A stretch of 29,994 bases of DNA. Source: JALHFZ01 sp964483085 (lineage in GTDB: Bacteria; Synergistota; Synergistia; Synergistales; Aminobacteriaceae). The position numbers were made by a program, and so were the translations under genes. The stretch is from contig CAYZZX010000015.1 of the NCBI GenBank assembly GCA_964483085.1, forward strand, positions 1 through 29,994, read 5' to 3'. Under the pieces are notes generated by a model, which was given only the letters and a program-made list of their open reading frames with translations, was not told the DNA's origin and ran no database searches. Numbering within the stretch: position 1 is the stretch's first letter; every line of letters starts with the position of its first letter. Positions 7,343-14,961 of this stretch are shown one piece after another.

Positions 7343-9289
7343 ATGAGATCTTTCGGAAAAATTCTCGCGCTCTTCTGCCTGATTTTTGCCCTTCTCGCGG
7401 CTCCCGCGACTGGAGCGGAAATTATTCTGAAGTACGCCTCCACGGCGGAGGTGACGAAGAACTCCACTCTTCTCGTGCGGGAGGATATCACCGTCCGGGC
7501 GGAGGGTGACCAGATTCGAAAGGGGATCTACCGGGACTTCCCCACGAAGTACACTTCCCCCTCTGGAAAAGACATCACAGTGGGCTTCTCGGTAGAAGAG
7601 ACTCTGCTCGACGGCGAAGAAGTCCCCTTTTCCACCGAATCCCTCGCCAATGGTGTCCGGGTAAAAATCGGCGATCCCAAGTCCACAGTGCCTCCGGGAG
7701 TGCACACCTATACAATTCATTACTCAACGACCGGGCAGATCGGTTTCTTCGAGGATCACGACGAACTCTATTGGAACGTCACGGGGAACGGCTGGGCCTT
7801 CCCCATCAAACAGGCGGTCTTTTCTCTTTCCCTGCCCGACCGGACTCCTTTCAATTCAGTGGATGTCTACACGGGAGTTCAGGGGGCGAAGGGGCAGGAT
7901 GCCCGGGTCCTTCCCGACAAAACAGCGATGACGACAGCCACCCTCGCGCCGGGAGAGGGGTTCACCGTAGCCTACACATGGCCCAAGGGAATTATCACTC
8001 CTCCGAAGCCCCCTTTGCACTACGCTTTTTTCTCCCGATTCGGGTACCTCTTTTTCTGGGGGGCTCCCCTGCTCCTTCTCATCTACTACATCGCCATTTG
8101 GATCCGCTGGGGAAAGGATCCCCAGAAACGCTCCGTCATCCCTCTCTTCTCCCCTGCGGAGGGGCATAGCCCCGGCTTTCTCCGGTATGTTCGGCGGATG
8201 GAGATGGATGACACCTGCTTTACCGCCGAGATTCTCAACCTCGCCGTGAAGGGGTTTATCACCATTGAAGAGCTGACCCTCGAGGAGTCCATGCAAAGGC
8301 TCGGGCAGCTTGGTGAAAAAGGCCTGATGAAGGGGATGATGTCCTTTGCCTCAAAACTGGCGGGGAAACGCTACTCCCTTCATCTCGTCCGGAAGCGCCT
8401 TCGCGAAAAGGCGGCATCGAAGGAAGAAACTCTCCTGATTTCCACTCTCTTTGAAGAATCCCGGGATGAGCTGCTGCTGCAGCAGAGCAACCACGCAATT
8501 CTTCAGTCAGCCCGGTCACAGCTCGAAGAGCTCTATAAGAAAGAAGCAAAACCCCTCTTCTCGAAAAACACCTTCCCCTGGCTCGTCGGCTTCCTGGTCC
8601 CCGCCGTACCGTGGCTTCTGCTGGCCTGGGGGGGACAGATGGAAATAGCTGTCCTCTCTGCAGTGTCAACGGTCTCCCTGCTGGTGACCGGAGGGATTTT
8701 CCTCTCTCTCTGGCGGACCCTTCGTGAGAAAGGTCGCTTCTTCCGAAAACTCCTCGCCCTGCTCATCCCCGTCCTCATCTCAGCGGGGCTCGCTGCAATT
8801 CTTCTTTTCTGGCTCACCGAGGCTCTCATCTCCATGCTCATCCCGCCCTTTACGATCGCGGGGCTCGTGATCCTCTTCCGCAGCCTTATGACCGTCCGCA
8901 CCCTTCGTGGAAACGAAGTCCTTCTTGAGGCGGAAGGGCTCGCTCTCTATATGAAGACGGCAGAGCGGCACCGGCTCGAGATGTTCAACCCCCCCGAAGA
9001 GACCCCCGAGGTCTTTGAGAGGCTGCTCCCCTACGCCTACGCCCTTGACACGGCGGAGACCTGGGCGAATCGTTTCGAGAACGTGCTGCGGGAGCAAGAG
9101 TACTCCCCCGGCTGGTACTCCGGCAGCTCCATGACGGCCTTCTACTCCGGAAGCGCCGTGGCTGCCATGACCTCCTCCATGGCTTCATCGATCTCCTCGG
9201 CCTCAACGTCGCCAGGCTCCTCAAGCGGCAGCGGTGGAGGGGGTTCCTCCGGAGGTGGAGGAGGCGGAGGCGGAGGAGGCGGCTGGTAG
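7343..9289 (+). CDS. DUF2207 membrane protein with Gly-rich C-terminus
   Basis: A 648-residue membrane protein. ATG 7343 is preferred over the TTG overlapping the lemA stop (7313): CGGAGAG lies 8 bases upstream and a signal peptide (residues 1-24, ending PATGA) begins there. The extracytoplasmic N-terminal domain carries the DUF2207 hallmark QIRKGIYRDFPTKY. A membrane helix at about 233-252 (FFWGAPLLLLIYYIAIW) leads to a cytoplasmic region with VIPLFSPAEGHSPGFLRYV and a winged-helix-like stretch. Two or three more helices lie at about 420-525. The tail is Ser/Gly-rich and ends in eleven consecutive Gly and a final Trp, a feature common in this family. With LemA it forms a two-gene operon. Biochemical function is not known. 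Confidence 0.9.
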   Translation: MRSFGKILALFCLIFALLAAPATGAEIILKYASTAEVTKNSTLLVREDITVRAEGDQIRKGIYRDFPTKYTSPSGKDITVGFSVEETLLDGEEVPFSTESLANGVRVKIGDPKSTVPPGVHTYTIHYSTTGQIGFFEDHDELYWNVTGNGWAFPIKQAVFSLSLPDRTPFNSVDVYTGVQGAKGQDARVLPDKTAMTTATLAPGEGFTVAYTWPKGIITPPKPPLHYAFFSRFGYLFFWGAPLLLLIYYIAIWIRWGKDPQKRSVIPLFSPAEGHSPGFLRYVRRMEMDDTCFTAEILNLAVKGFITIEELTLEESMQRLGQLGEKGLMKGMMSFASKLAGKRYSLHLVRKRLREKAASKEETLLISTLFEESRDELLLQQSNHAILQSARSQLEELYKKEAKPLFSKNTFPWLVGFLVPAVPWLLLAWGGQMEIAVLSAVSTVSLLVTGGIFLSLWRTLREKGRFFRKLLALLIPVLISAGLAAILLFWLTEALISMLIPPFTIAGLVILFRSLMTVRTLRGNEVLLEAEGLALYMKTAERHRLEMFNPPEETPEVFERLLPYAYALDTAETWANRFENVLREQEYSPGWYSGSSMTAFYSGSAVAAMTSSMASSISSASTSPGSSSGSGGGGSSGGGGGGGGGGGW

Positions 9290-9332
9290 AAAACCGACCC
9301 GACTCTGAAACAGCAGAACTTCACCATCACGA

Positions 9333-9368
9333 GAAAGGGGACGTTTCCGATCGGAAACGCCCCCTTTC
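9333..9368. terminator. Bidirectional hairpin between convergent genes
   Basis: Arms 9333-9348 and 9353-9368 pair over 16 positions with one A-C mismatch around a GATC loop. It sits between the DUF2207 gene (plus) and the chagasin-domain gene (minus). Neither side has a strong T-run, so it may mark a processed 3' end. Confidence 0.7.
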
Positions 9369-9403
9369 TGCTGCAATCAAAACATAGAAAATCCCGGGTG
9401 AAG

Positions 9404-10024
9404 CTACCGGACCATCAGGGAGAGGATGTGGTAGGCTGCGGGAGATTTTTCCTTCTCCCAGGAACGCCGGTACCCCATGATGACATTGGCTATTCCCTTC
9501 CGTTCCCCCTCAAAGGTCCACAGCTCCCATCCGCCCCGGCCGGTTGTCCCTTCCGGTGCGGCGGTGGTGGGGGGCTCCATGGAATTTCCTGTGAGCCGGG
9601 CACCGGTCGGACGGCCTGAAGAAAGGATAGTCCAGCCGTACCCCGTAGAGGGGTTGGAGGGGATGCGGACTGTGTAGGTCTTGCCCTCACCGGTGGAGGC
9701 GAGCTCAAGAGAGAGGAACAGATCGCCGTCCCTGGGAAAGCGGAGCCCGTCGATCCGCAGATCTGCGGCTCTTTCTCCCTTCCAGCGGATCGCGAAGGTA
9801 GAGCCCGGTACCATACCGGTCACGACGAAGTTTCCGTTTATGTCCGTAACGGCCGTTCTGAGGACCTTGCCGTCCCAGATATTCATGGACAGCCCCACGT
9901 ACCCTCTTCCGTCCATAGTGAGGACCACTCCCCGAATGGACCCTCCGGAAACTGCGGCAGTACTTTCAACCGGAGCAAGACAGAGCAATGAAGCCGTCAG
10001 ACACAAAAGAGCAAGCCAACGCAT
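9404..10024 (-). CDS. Secreted protein with chagasin-type (I42) cysteine protease inhibitor domain
   Basis: A 206-residue exported protein. The ATG at 10024 has AAAGGAGAGG upstream and opens a signal peptide (residues 1-24); the frame up to 10117 is non-coding in look. Residues 28-108 resemble a carboxypeptidase-regulatory-like beta-sandwich (GGSIRGVVLTMDGRGYVGL ... TDINGNFVVTG). Residues 115-206 match the chagasin/ICP fold in all three inhibitory loops: NPSTGYGW (124-131), GRGGWELW (162-169) and YRRSWE (185-190, RPWE-like with Ser for Pro). In known members these loops plug the active site of papain-like proteases. The target here is unknown. The gene lies about 90 bases downstream of a strong terminator that ends the candidate noncoding RNA, so it needs its own promoter or read-through. 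Confidence 0.85.
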   Translation of the reverse strand: MRWLALLCLTASLLCLAPVESTAAVSGGSIRGVVLTMDGRGYVGLSMNIWDGKVLRTAVTDINGNFVVTGMVPGSTFAIRWKGERAADLRIDGLRFPRDGDLFLSLELASTGEGKTYTVRIPSNPSTGYGWTILSSGRPTGARLTGNSMEPPTTAAPEGTTGRGGWELWTFEGERKGIANVIMGYRRSWEKEKSPAAYHILSLMVR

Positions 10025-10115
10025 GGACGATCCTCTCCTTTCCGTATATCTACGGTTTTTCTCTACTAATCTGATAATATACACATTCTGAGCGAAAAAA
10101 TCCACATATAAACAC

Positions 10116-10142
10116 AAAAAAAGGAGGGGAAAAATCCCCTCC
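10116..10142 (-). terminator. Rho-independent terminator of the candidate ncRNA
   Basis: Plus-strand GGAGGGGA (10123-10130) and TCCCCTCC (10135-10142) form a perfect 8-bp stem with an AAAA loop. On the minus strand it is followed directly by seven U (A-run 10116-10122). Confidence 0.92.
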
Positions 10143-10387
10143 CTGCTTTTTTCGGGTTATTCCGGACGGTTGTTCTGGCATTGAGTCAAACAACCAGCTC
10201 CTTGAAATTTCTTTGTACTGTGCGCTTTCTGTTTCTTTGTTTCTTTGTTTCTTGCTGCTGTCATTTCCTGTTCTTTGTATCTTTTCCGTTGCCATGAATC
10301 GGTGCTTTGGACTGTCTTTGGATCTATGGTCAACGTGCGGTCTTTCCTGACTGATGGTTCTTTTTGTTGCCCGTCCGGATAACCCGT
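10116..10387 (-). ncRNA. Candidate structured noncoding RNA, about 270 nt, no known family recognised
   Basis: A transcript from about 10387 down to the terminator at 10116 has its own near-consensus promoter. Its 5' end CGGGTTATCCGGACGG (plus-strand 10371-10386) pairs with a segment near its 3' end (10153-10169), over 16 bp with one bulged base, closing a loop of about 200 nt. Next to this helix a 7-bp hairpin GGTTGTT/AACAACC spans 10168-10195. The interior has a run of three or four repeats of AAAGAAAC (plus-strand 10231-10254) and several GGA motifs. The only open frame (start 10295) has no ribosome site, odd composition, and runs through the terminator. I checked for tmRNA, RNase P, SRP, 6S and T-box hallmarks and did not find them. 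It could instead be a leader that controls the chagasin-domain gene. Confidence 0.6.
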
Positions 10388-10393
10388 GGCTAC

Positions 10394-10422
10394 ATTATAC
10401 CCTCCGACTCCAGCCAGCGCAA
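10394..10422 (-). promoter_or_regulatory. Strong sigma-70-type promoter driving the candidate ncRNA
   Basis: Minus-strand TTGCGC (10417-10422), a 17-base spacer and consensus TATAAT (10394-10399). Predicted initiation near 10387 falls just before the 5' strand of the closing helix. It lies 87-115 bases downstream of the DUF72 stop codon on the same strand. Confidence 0.75.
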
Positions 10423-10508
10423 GGGAGAGGAGAGCTCTTCAAGGGTATTTAAGGGAGATTATCCGCCTAATTCTCAGAATTCCTCTTATTTGCTGCATAA
10501 TTCAATTT

Positions 10509-11525
10509 CTAGCCTTCTGCGAGGTAATCGGCAAAAAGTTCTTCTTGAACCCCTTCACCAGCGTCACACTCCAGCCCGAGAAGGCATTTCATTCTGCGGG
10601 CATTTTTCACGGCGTAATCCCGATAGCAGTTATTGAAGAGAACGTAGGCACGGCCTGTCTGTTCCGCTCCCTCCAGGAGGGCTCTCTTCCAGGTGAGAAG
10701 CTCTCCGTCTGAATAAAAATACCGAAATTTCTCCGCCACGGAGACATTTTTTTTCGCCCAGGCCTCCCGGTTTCTTCCATGAAAACGGACGACCGTCCCC
10801 CAGGTGGCCGTCACGGGGGAATCCCTTCCCACGGTCCAGTCCAGTTCCGGTTCGTCCACCGCTACATAGGCCATATTGGCCTGCCGCAGCAGAGAGAGAA
10901 AGGACTCGCGGTTCCCCGGCTCCATCCATGAGCGGTTGCGCACCTCTATGGCCGTCCGGAAGGGAGGGGTTACCTCTGCGACCCTCTCGAGGTAGCGCAT
11001 CATCACAGGTGAGAAGGCAGCCTTCGGAGGAAGCTGAAAGAGAAGGTATCCCATGCGGTCCATCTGCCGGAGAGGAGCGAGGGCGGAGGTGAATCGTTTC
11101 CAGAGCAGGGGGCGGAGGGCCGGTGAAAGAGCGGAAAAATCGAGTCTTCCCGATTCAGGGCGGCGCACCTCGGCGCGGATGTCCGGGGGAAGCGTTTCAT
11201 ATCGAACGAAATGCCAGGTAAAAAGACCCCAGGCCTTCACATTGAAGAGAAATCCCGGAGGCGTGCGGGCCGCCCATCGGTAGACTGTCCCCTGGTCGGG
11301 TATGGCGTAGAAGGTTGTGTCGGCCTCAACGGTGTCGAACTGACGGGCGTAATGAGAGAGCCGCGCCGCCGGAGAGCGGGCGCTCCGGGGGTACCATCCG
11401 CTGGAGGTAAGGCTTTTGTCCGCCCATGAACAGGTACCGATCCGCAGGGCTCCGCCTCTTCCCTCGTCGTTCTCCGCGTCAGCGACGGCATCGACTGAAG
11501 CTGCGAGAATCTTTTTTCCCTCCAT
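10509..11525 (-). CDS. DUF72 family protein
   Basis: A 338-residue cytoplasmic protein with the DUF72 (YecE-like) TIM-barrel pattern: IGTCSWADKSLTSSGWYP near the N-terminus, FDTVEADTTFYAIP, FLFNVKAWGLFTWH, LLFQLPPKAAF, AIEVRNRSWME and a late AYVLFNNCYRDYAVKNA. The ATG at 11525 has GAGGAGGGGGAG upstream and is preferred to the one at 11558. The N-terminal 27 residues before the barrel are variable. Family function is unknown; the conserved polar residues at barrel strand ends suggest an enzyme. It is divergent from the BipA gene. No terminator is seen directly after it, so it may run toward the ncRNA promoter. Confidence 0.88.
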   Translation of the reverse strand: MEGKKILAASVDAVADAENDEGRGGALRIGTCSWADKSLTSSGWYPRSARSPAARLSHYARQFDTVEADTTFYAIPDQGTVYRWAARTPPGFLFNVKAWGLFTWHFVRYETLPPDIRAEVRRPESGRLDFSALSPALRPLLWKRFTSALAPLRQMDRMGYLLFQLPPKAAFSPVMMRYLERVAEVTPPFRTAIEVRNRSWMEPGNRESFLSLLRQANMAYVAVDEPELDWTVGRDSPVTATWGTVVRFHGRNREAWAKKNVSVAEKFRYFYSDGELLTWKRALLEGAEQTGRAYVLFNNCYRDYAVKNARRMKCLLGLECDAGEGVQEELFADYLAEG

Positions 11526-11584
11526 GAAACTCCCCCTCCTCTTGTCCGCCTCTTCCATCGTTGCCTTAACTAGTAAGATTGCCC

Positions 11585-11613
11585 TTGTGTTTCAGATCTC
11601 TACAGAGTATGAT
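11585..11613 (+). promoter_or_regulatory. Promoter candidate for the BipA gene
   Basis: TTGTGT (11585-11590) and TATGAT (11608-11613) are spaced by 17 bases, about 60 bases before the BipA start codon and clear of the divergent DUF72 start. Confidence 0.6.
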
Positions 11614-11673
11614 ATCTTGCTTGCAGAGAAGAAATTTTCACACTTTATGCTGCACCGGAGGCTCAACAGGCAA

Positions 11674-13554
11674 ATGAAAAGATCTGAATCCATCCGTAAT
11701 ATCGCAATTATAGCCCACATTGACCACGGGAAGACAACCCTCATAGATTCTATCTTCACCGCTGCCCGTGCATTTCAGGGGCACGGACAGATCGAGGAGC
11801 GGTTCATGGACAGCAATGAGCTTGAGCGGGAGAAGGGCATCACCATCCGCGCCAAGCACTGCACCGTGGAGTGGAAGGGCTACCGAATCAATATCATCGA
11901 CACCCCGGGACATGCTGACTTTTCCGGCGAGGTGGAGCGGATTCTCTCCACTGTCGACTCCGTCCTCCTTCTCGTGGACGCCGGAGAGGGGCCCATGCCC
12001 CAGACCAGGTACGTCCTCTCCCATGCCCTGAAGATGGGGCTGAAACCCATCGTCTATATCAACAAGGTGGACCGCAAGGAGGCCGATCCTCTCATGGCCC
12101 TCAACGCCACCTTCGATCTTTTCTTTGAACTCGGCGCCACGGACGAGCAGGCTGAATTCCCCGTTCTCTACGGATCGGGCCTCACCGGCTGGGCCGTCAA
12201 CGAGCTTGAAGAGATCGATGGAGGAGAAGCCAAGGGGATGGACGCCCTCTTCGAGGCCATCATCGAACACGTGGACCCTCCTCTGGCAGATGAGGAGTCC
12301 CCCTTTCTCATGCAGGTCAGCACCCTCGCATGGAATGAATACACAGGCCAGATGGGGTGCGGCAAAATCCTGTCGGGAACCCTGCAGAAGGGTGAGGACT
12401 TCCTCCGCACAGGCACGAAGTGGGAGGACCCGACGGACCGGGAAAACGAAAATTTCGTCATCACCGGGACCGAGGTAACGAAAGCCGTCAATATCTACGT
12501 GACCCAGGGGCTTGACCGCCTCGAGGTCGAAGAGGCCGCAGCGGGGGATATTGTCTGGATCTCCGGGCCGAAGGAGATCGGCATCGGAGACACCTTTTCC
12601 TCTCCCGAACTGGAGGGGTTCCCACTGCCCCCCCTCGGCATAGAAGAACCCACCGTCTCCATGTTCTTTCTCGTGAACAACGGGCCCTTCTCAGGAAAAG
12701 AGGGCCAGGCGATCACTCTGCGGCAGCTGAAAGACCGCCTCACTCGCGAACTCCACGTGAACGTCTCCCTCCGGATGGAGGACCTCGGCCGCCCCGACGG
12801 AGTGAAGGTGTCGGGACGGGGTGAGCTTCAGCTCGCCATTCTCATCGAGGAGATGCGCCGCGAGGGAATGGAGCTGTGTGTCTCCAAGCCTGAGGTCATC
12901 ACCGAGATCAGGGGCGAACAGCTTCATGAGCCCATTGAAGAGCTCGTGGTGGACATCCCCGAGGAATATCAGGGGGTCGTCTTTGAAAAACTCTCCCGGC
13001 GCAAGGCTCGGGTCAGTGAGATCCAGAACCTTCGAACCGGCCTCATGCGCATTTTCTTCACGGTGCCCACGAGAGGGCTGATCGGCTACAGAGGCGAATT
13101 TCTCACCGATACCCGGGGGCTCGGGATCATGTCCTCCCGGTTCAGCGGATACGCCCCCTGGGCAGGAGAGATCATTCCCCGCAACAGAGGTGCCCTGGTG
13201 AGCCTCGATTCCGGAGAGGCTACGGGGTACCAGCTCGAAAACCTTCAGGAGCGGGGCACCCTCTTCATCGCCCCCATGGACAGAGTATACGCAGGGATGA
13301 TCATAGGCGAAAATTCCCGTCCCGGGGATATGCCCTGCAACCCCACAAAAAAGAAGCAGGCCACAAACTACCGTGCCTCCACGAAGGATTTCACCACCAA
13401 GCTGGACGTTCCGCGGAAGATGACGCTGGAAAAAGCCCTCGAGTGGATCGCCGAGGATGAACTGGTGGAGATCACCCCGAAATCGATCCGACTCCGGAAG
13501 CACATTCTTGACGACGGAGAGCGGCGGAAGGCTGCGAAAAAAATTCCGATGTAA
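11674..13554 (+). CDS. typA: Ribosome-binding translational GTPase BipA/TypA
   Basis: A 626-residue translation-factor GTPase of the TypA/BipA type, which binds the 70S ribosome and helps large-subunit assembly and stress adaptation. G1 is AHIDHGKT (residues 14-21). The switch region reads FMDSNELEREKGITI, G3 is DTPGHAD, and the diagnostic VDAGEGPMPQTR and NKVD follow. The C-terminal TypA-specific half contains TRGLIGYRGEFLTDTRG and APMDRVYAGMIIGENSRPGD. The start at ATG 11674 follows family length and the usual N-terminal RNIAIIAHIDHG; the open frame upstream to 11416 overlaps the divergent DUF72 gene and is not coding. The ribosome site (GGAGG at 11657) is a little far. A strong terminator follows. 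Confidence 0.96.
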   Translation: MKRSESIRNIAIIAHIDHGKTTLIDSIFTAARAFQGHGQIEERFMDSNELEREKGITIRAKHCTVEWKGYRINIIDTPGHADFSGEVERILSTVDSVLLLVDAGEGPMPQTRYVLSHALKMGLKPIVYINKVDRKEADPLMALNATFDLFFELGATDEQAEFPVLYGSGLTGWAVNELEEIDGGEAKGMDALFEAIIEHVDPPLADEESPFLMQVSTLAWNEYTGQMGCGKILSGTLQKGEDFLRTGTKWEDPTDRENENFVITGTEVTKAVNIYVTQGLDRLEVEEAAAGDIVWISGPKEIGIGDTFSSPELEGFPLPPLGIEEPTVSMFFLVNNGPFSGKEGQAITLRQLKDRLTRELHVNVSLRMEDLGRPDGVKVSGRGELQLAILIEEMRREGMELCVSKPEVITEIRGEQLHEPIEELVVDIPEEYQGVVFEKLSRRKARVSEIQNLRTGLMRIFFTVPTRGLIGYRGEFLTDTRGLGIMSSRFSGYAPWAGEIIPRNRGALVSLDSGEATGYQLENLQERGTLFIAPMDRVYAGMIIGENSRPGDMPCNPTKKKQATNYRASTKDFTTKLDVPRKMTLEKALEWIAEDELVEITPKSIRLRKHILDDGERRKAAKKIPM

Positions 13555-13569
13555 AAAAGCTCAATGCAC

Positions 13570-13610
13570 AACGCCTCTCCCTCAATTCCCTTGGAGGAGA
13601 GGCGTTTTTT
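13570..13610 (+). terminator. Rho-independent terminator after typA
   Basis: AACGCCTCTCC (13570-13580) pairs with GGAGAGGCGTT (13596-13606), and a T-rich tract runs past 13610. It overlaps the last bases of the convergent kinase gene, which ends at 13609. Confidence 0.9.
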
Positions 13611-14751
13611 ATTTTTCTCTTCCGTTCAGAGGGGCGATGAGAGAGACTACTGTCCCCCTCCCTGGTTCGCTTGTGATGGAAAGCTCGCCGCGGATCATCT
13701 GCGCCCGGGCCTCCATGTTCACCAGCCCCCAGGATCCCCTGGCGGGCGCCTCTTGCCGCTCCCTCTCCACGTCGAACCCGACTCCATCATCCGCCACCTT
13801 CGCGCGAAGCACGTCTTTTCCGATGCTCACCACGATACGAACTTTACGGGCATGGCCACTCCCCACGGCGTTCATGACCGCCTGCTGGATAATTTTGAAG
13901 ACAGCTGTTCGCAGGGGAAGGGTCAGGGTATCGGAACGTCCCTCTACGGCATATCGGACTTCGGTGCCTTTGACGTTTCCCGACTGAGAGGCAAGCCGAC
14001 TCAGGGCGACATCCAGCCCCTCCTTCAGTCCTGAAGGGTTGAGCTGAAAGAGGAAGGAGCGGAAGTCCGATAATGCTCCGGCAAGGTTCTCTCTGCTGCG
14101 GGCCATCTCCTGGCGGGCTTTTTCGAAATCGTTCCTCATGAGGTATTCGTTGGCCAGGTCCATCATGAGGCCGGTGGCGGAAAAGGTCTGAATCGGGCCG
14201 TCGTGGAGCTCCCGCGCCAAAGAGATACTCTCCCGCTCGGCCAGGCGGAGCCCTGCAAAGATATCATCTCCCCGAGGTGAAAGAGCCTCAGAGGAATCCT
14301 CTGAAAGGTCGGAGCTCAGCATGTTGAGGGCTATCCGGAAACGGTTGCCCATCTCCTCGCTCCGGGTGATCATCTTTTCACTCCGGCGCTCTTCCCGGGC
14401 CAGCTCCTCTCGATGGCCGGAGAGGAACTTCTCCCGCTCTTCGCAGGCCCCTCGGGCCTTCATCAGAGCCATGGCCTTTTCGTAGGCTTCCTTCTCAGCC
14501 TGTTCGTTCCCTGTACGGCTGGCGGCGAGAAGCTCAAGACGGGAGTTTCCGTACTCCCTCTCTGCTCTGTCGACGGAGGCGATTGCAGCTTCTATCTCTT
14601 TTTGGAGAACCTCCCTGCGGGAGCGGATTTCATCGAGGCGCTGCCGTTCATCCTCCCGGAGGGCTGAAATGCTGTCGATGCTGAACTGAAGGGATTCGCT
14701 TACCTTATCCTGTATTTCCTTGAGCCGAAGGGCAATATTCTCAGCAGGCAA
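13609..14751 (-). CDS. Orphan DegS-like soluble sensor histidine kinase
   Basis: A cytoplasmic kinase of about 380 residues with no membrane segment. The first 150 residues or so are a charged coiled coil, as in DegS. The HisKA_3 site is ARELHDGPIQ (H188 in the longer numbering), the N-box is AVMNAVGSGHA (N299), and the ATP lid shows ADDGVGFD (325-332) and GSWGLVNM (344-351). I start it at TTG 14751, because GGAGGG lies seven bases upstream. The alternative ATG at 14766, five codons earlier, contains that same GGAGGG inside its reading frame and has little of its own. No response regulator is beside it, unlike the usual DegS/DegU pair. Its partner must be elsewhere, possibly the NarL-type regulator at 932. 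The promoter at 14796-14824 fits. Confidence 0.88.
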   Translation of the reverse strand: MPAENIALRLKEIQDKVSESLQFSIDSISALREDERQRLDEIRSRREVLQKEIEAAIASVDRAEREYGNSRLELLAASRTGNEQAEKEAYEKAMALMKARGACEEREKFLSGHREELAREERRSEKMITRSEEMGNRFRIALNMLSSDLSEDSSEALSPRGDDIFAGLRLAERESISLARELHDGPIQTFSATGLMMDLANEYLMRNDFEKARQEMARSRENLAGALSDFRSFLFQLNPSGLKEGLDVALSRLASQSGNVKGTEVRYAVEGRSDTLTLPLRTAVFKIIQQAVMNAVGSGHARKVRIVVSIGKDVLRAKVADDGVGFDVERERQEAPARGSWGLVNMEARAQMIRGELSITSEPGRGTVVSLIAPLNGREK

Positions 14752-14795
14752 TTTGCAACCCTCCATCCTGCGCAGATAGGCATATTTTCCAGATC

Positions 14796-14824
14796 ATTGT
14801 AACTTTTAATCCTGCTGATGGCAA
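14796..14824 (-). promoter_or_regulatory. Promoter of the DegS-like kinase gene
   Basis: Minus-strand TTGCCA (14819-14824), a 17-base spacer and TACAAT (14796-14801). Predicted initiation near 14789 leaves a short leader, compatible with either start codon of the gene. Confidence 0.65.
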
Positions 14825-14835
14825 TTAAAGACACC

Positions 14836-14863
14836 TTTAACTTTCTGGAAAACAGGATAGAAT
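14836..14863 (+). promoter_or_regulatory. Weak promoter candidate for gpsA
   Basis: TTTAAC (14836-14841) and TAGAAT (14858-14863) are spaced by 16 bases, about 100 bases before the gpsA start. The -35 box is poor. It is back to back with the kinase promoter. Confidence 0.35.
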
Positions 14864-14961
14864 AGAAGGATCTTTTCCTTCTGGAGGAATGTCCATTGAT
14901 CGCCTATCGATGAGGTACCAGGAGGGTGCAAATTGAAATAACCGAAAAGGAGGAAATACCC

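Noticed and set aside
9142..9330. Minus-strand frame rich in Pro opposite the Gly-rich tail.
   Set aside because: Poly-Pro is just the antisense of poly-Gly codons in the DUF2207 gene.
10231..10254. Short tandem GTTTCTTT units as a CRISPR or satellite array.
   Set aside because: Units are 8 bases, three to four copies, no spacers; they form the A-rich middle of the candidate RNA.
10050..10295. 81-codon minus-strand frame inside the candidate ncRNA.
   Set aside because: No ribosome site before its ATG, unusual Lys/Gln/Ser-rich translation, and the frame runs through the strong terminator at 10116-10142.
10116..10387. The candidate RNA as tmRNA, RNase P RNA, SRP RNA, 6S RNA or a T-box leader.
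   Set aside because: No 3' CCA or tRNA-like end, no GAGGAAAGUCC core, no SRP GGAAGCAGC-type loop, no T-box UGGNACCGCG, and length and layout do not fit 6S. A profile search would be needed to exclude distant forms.
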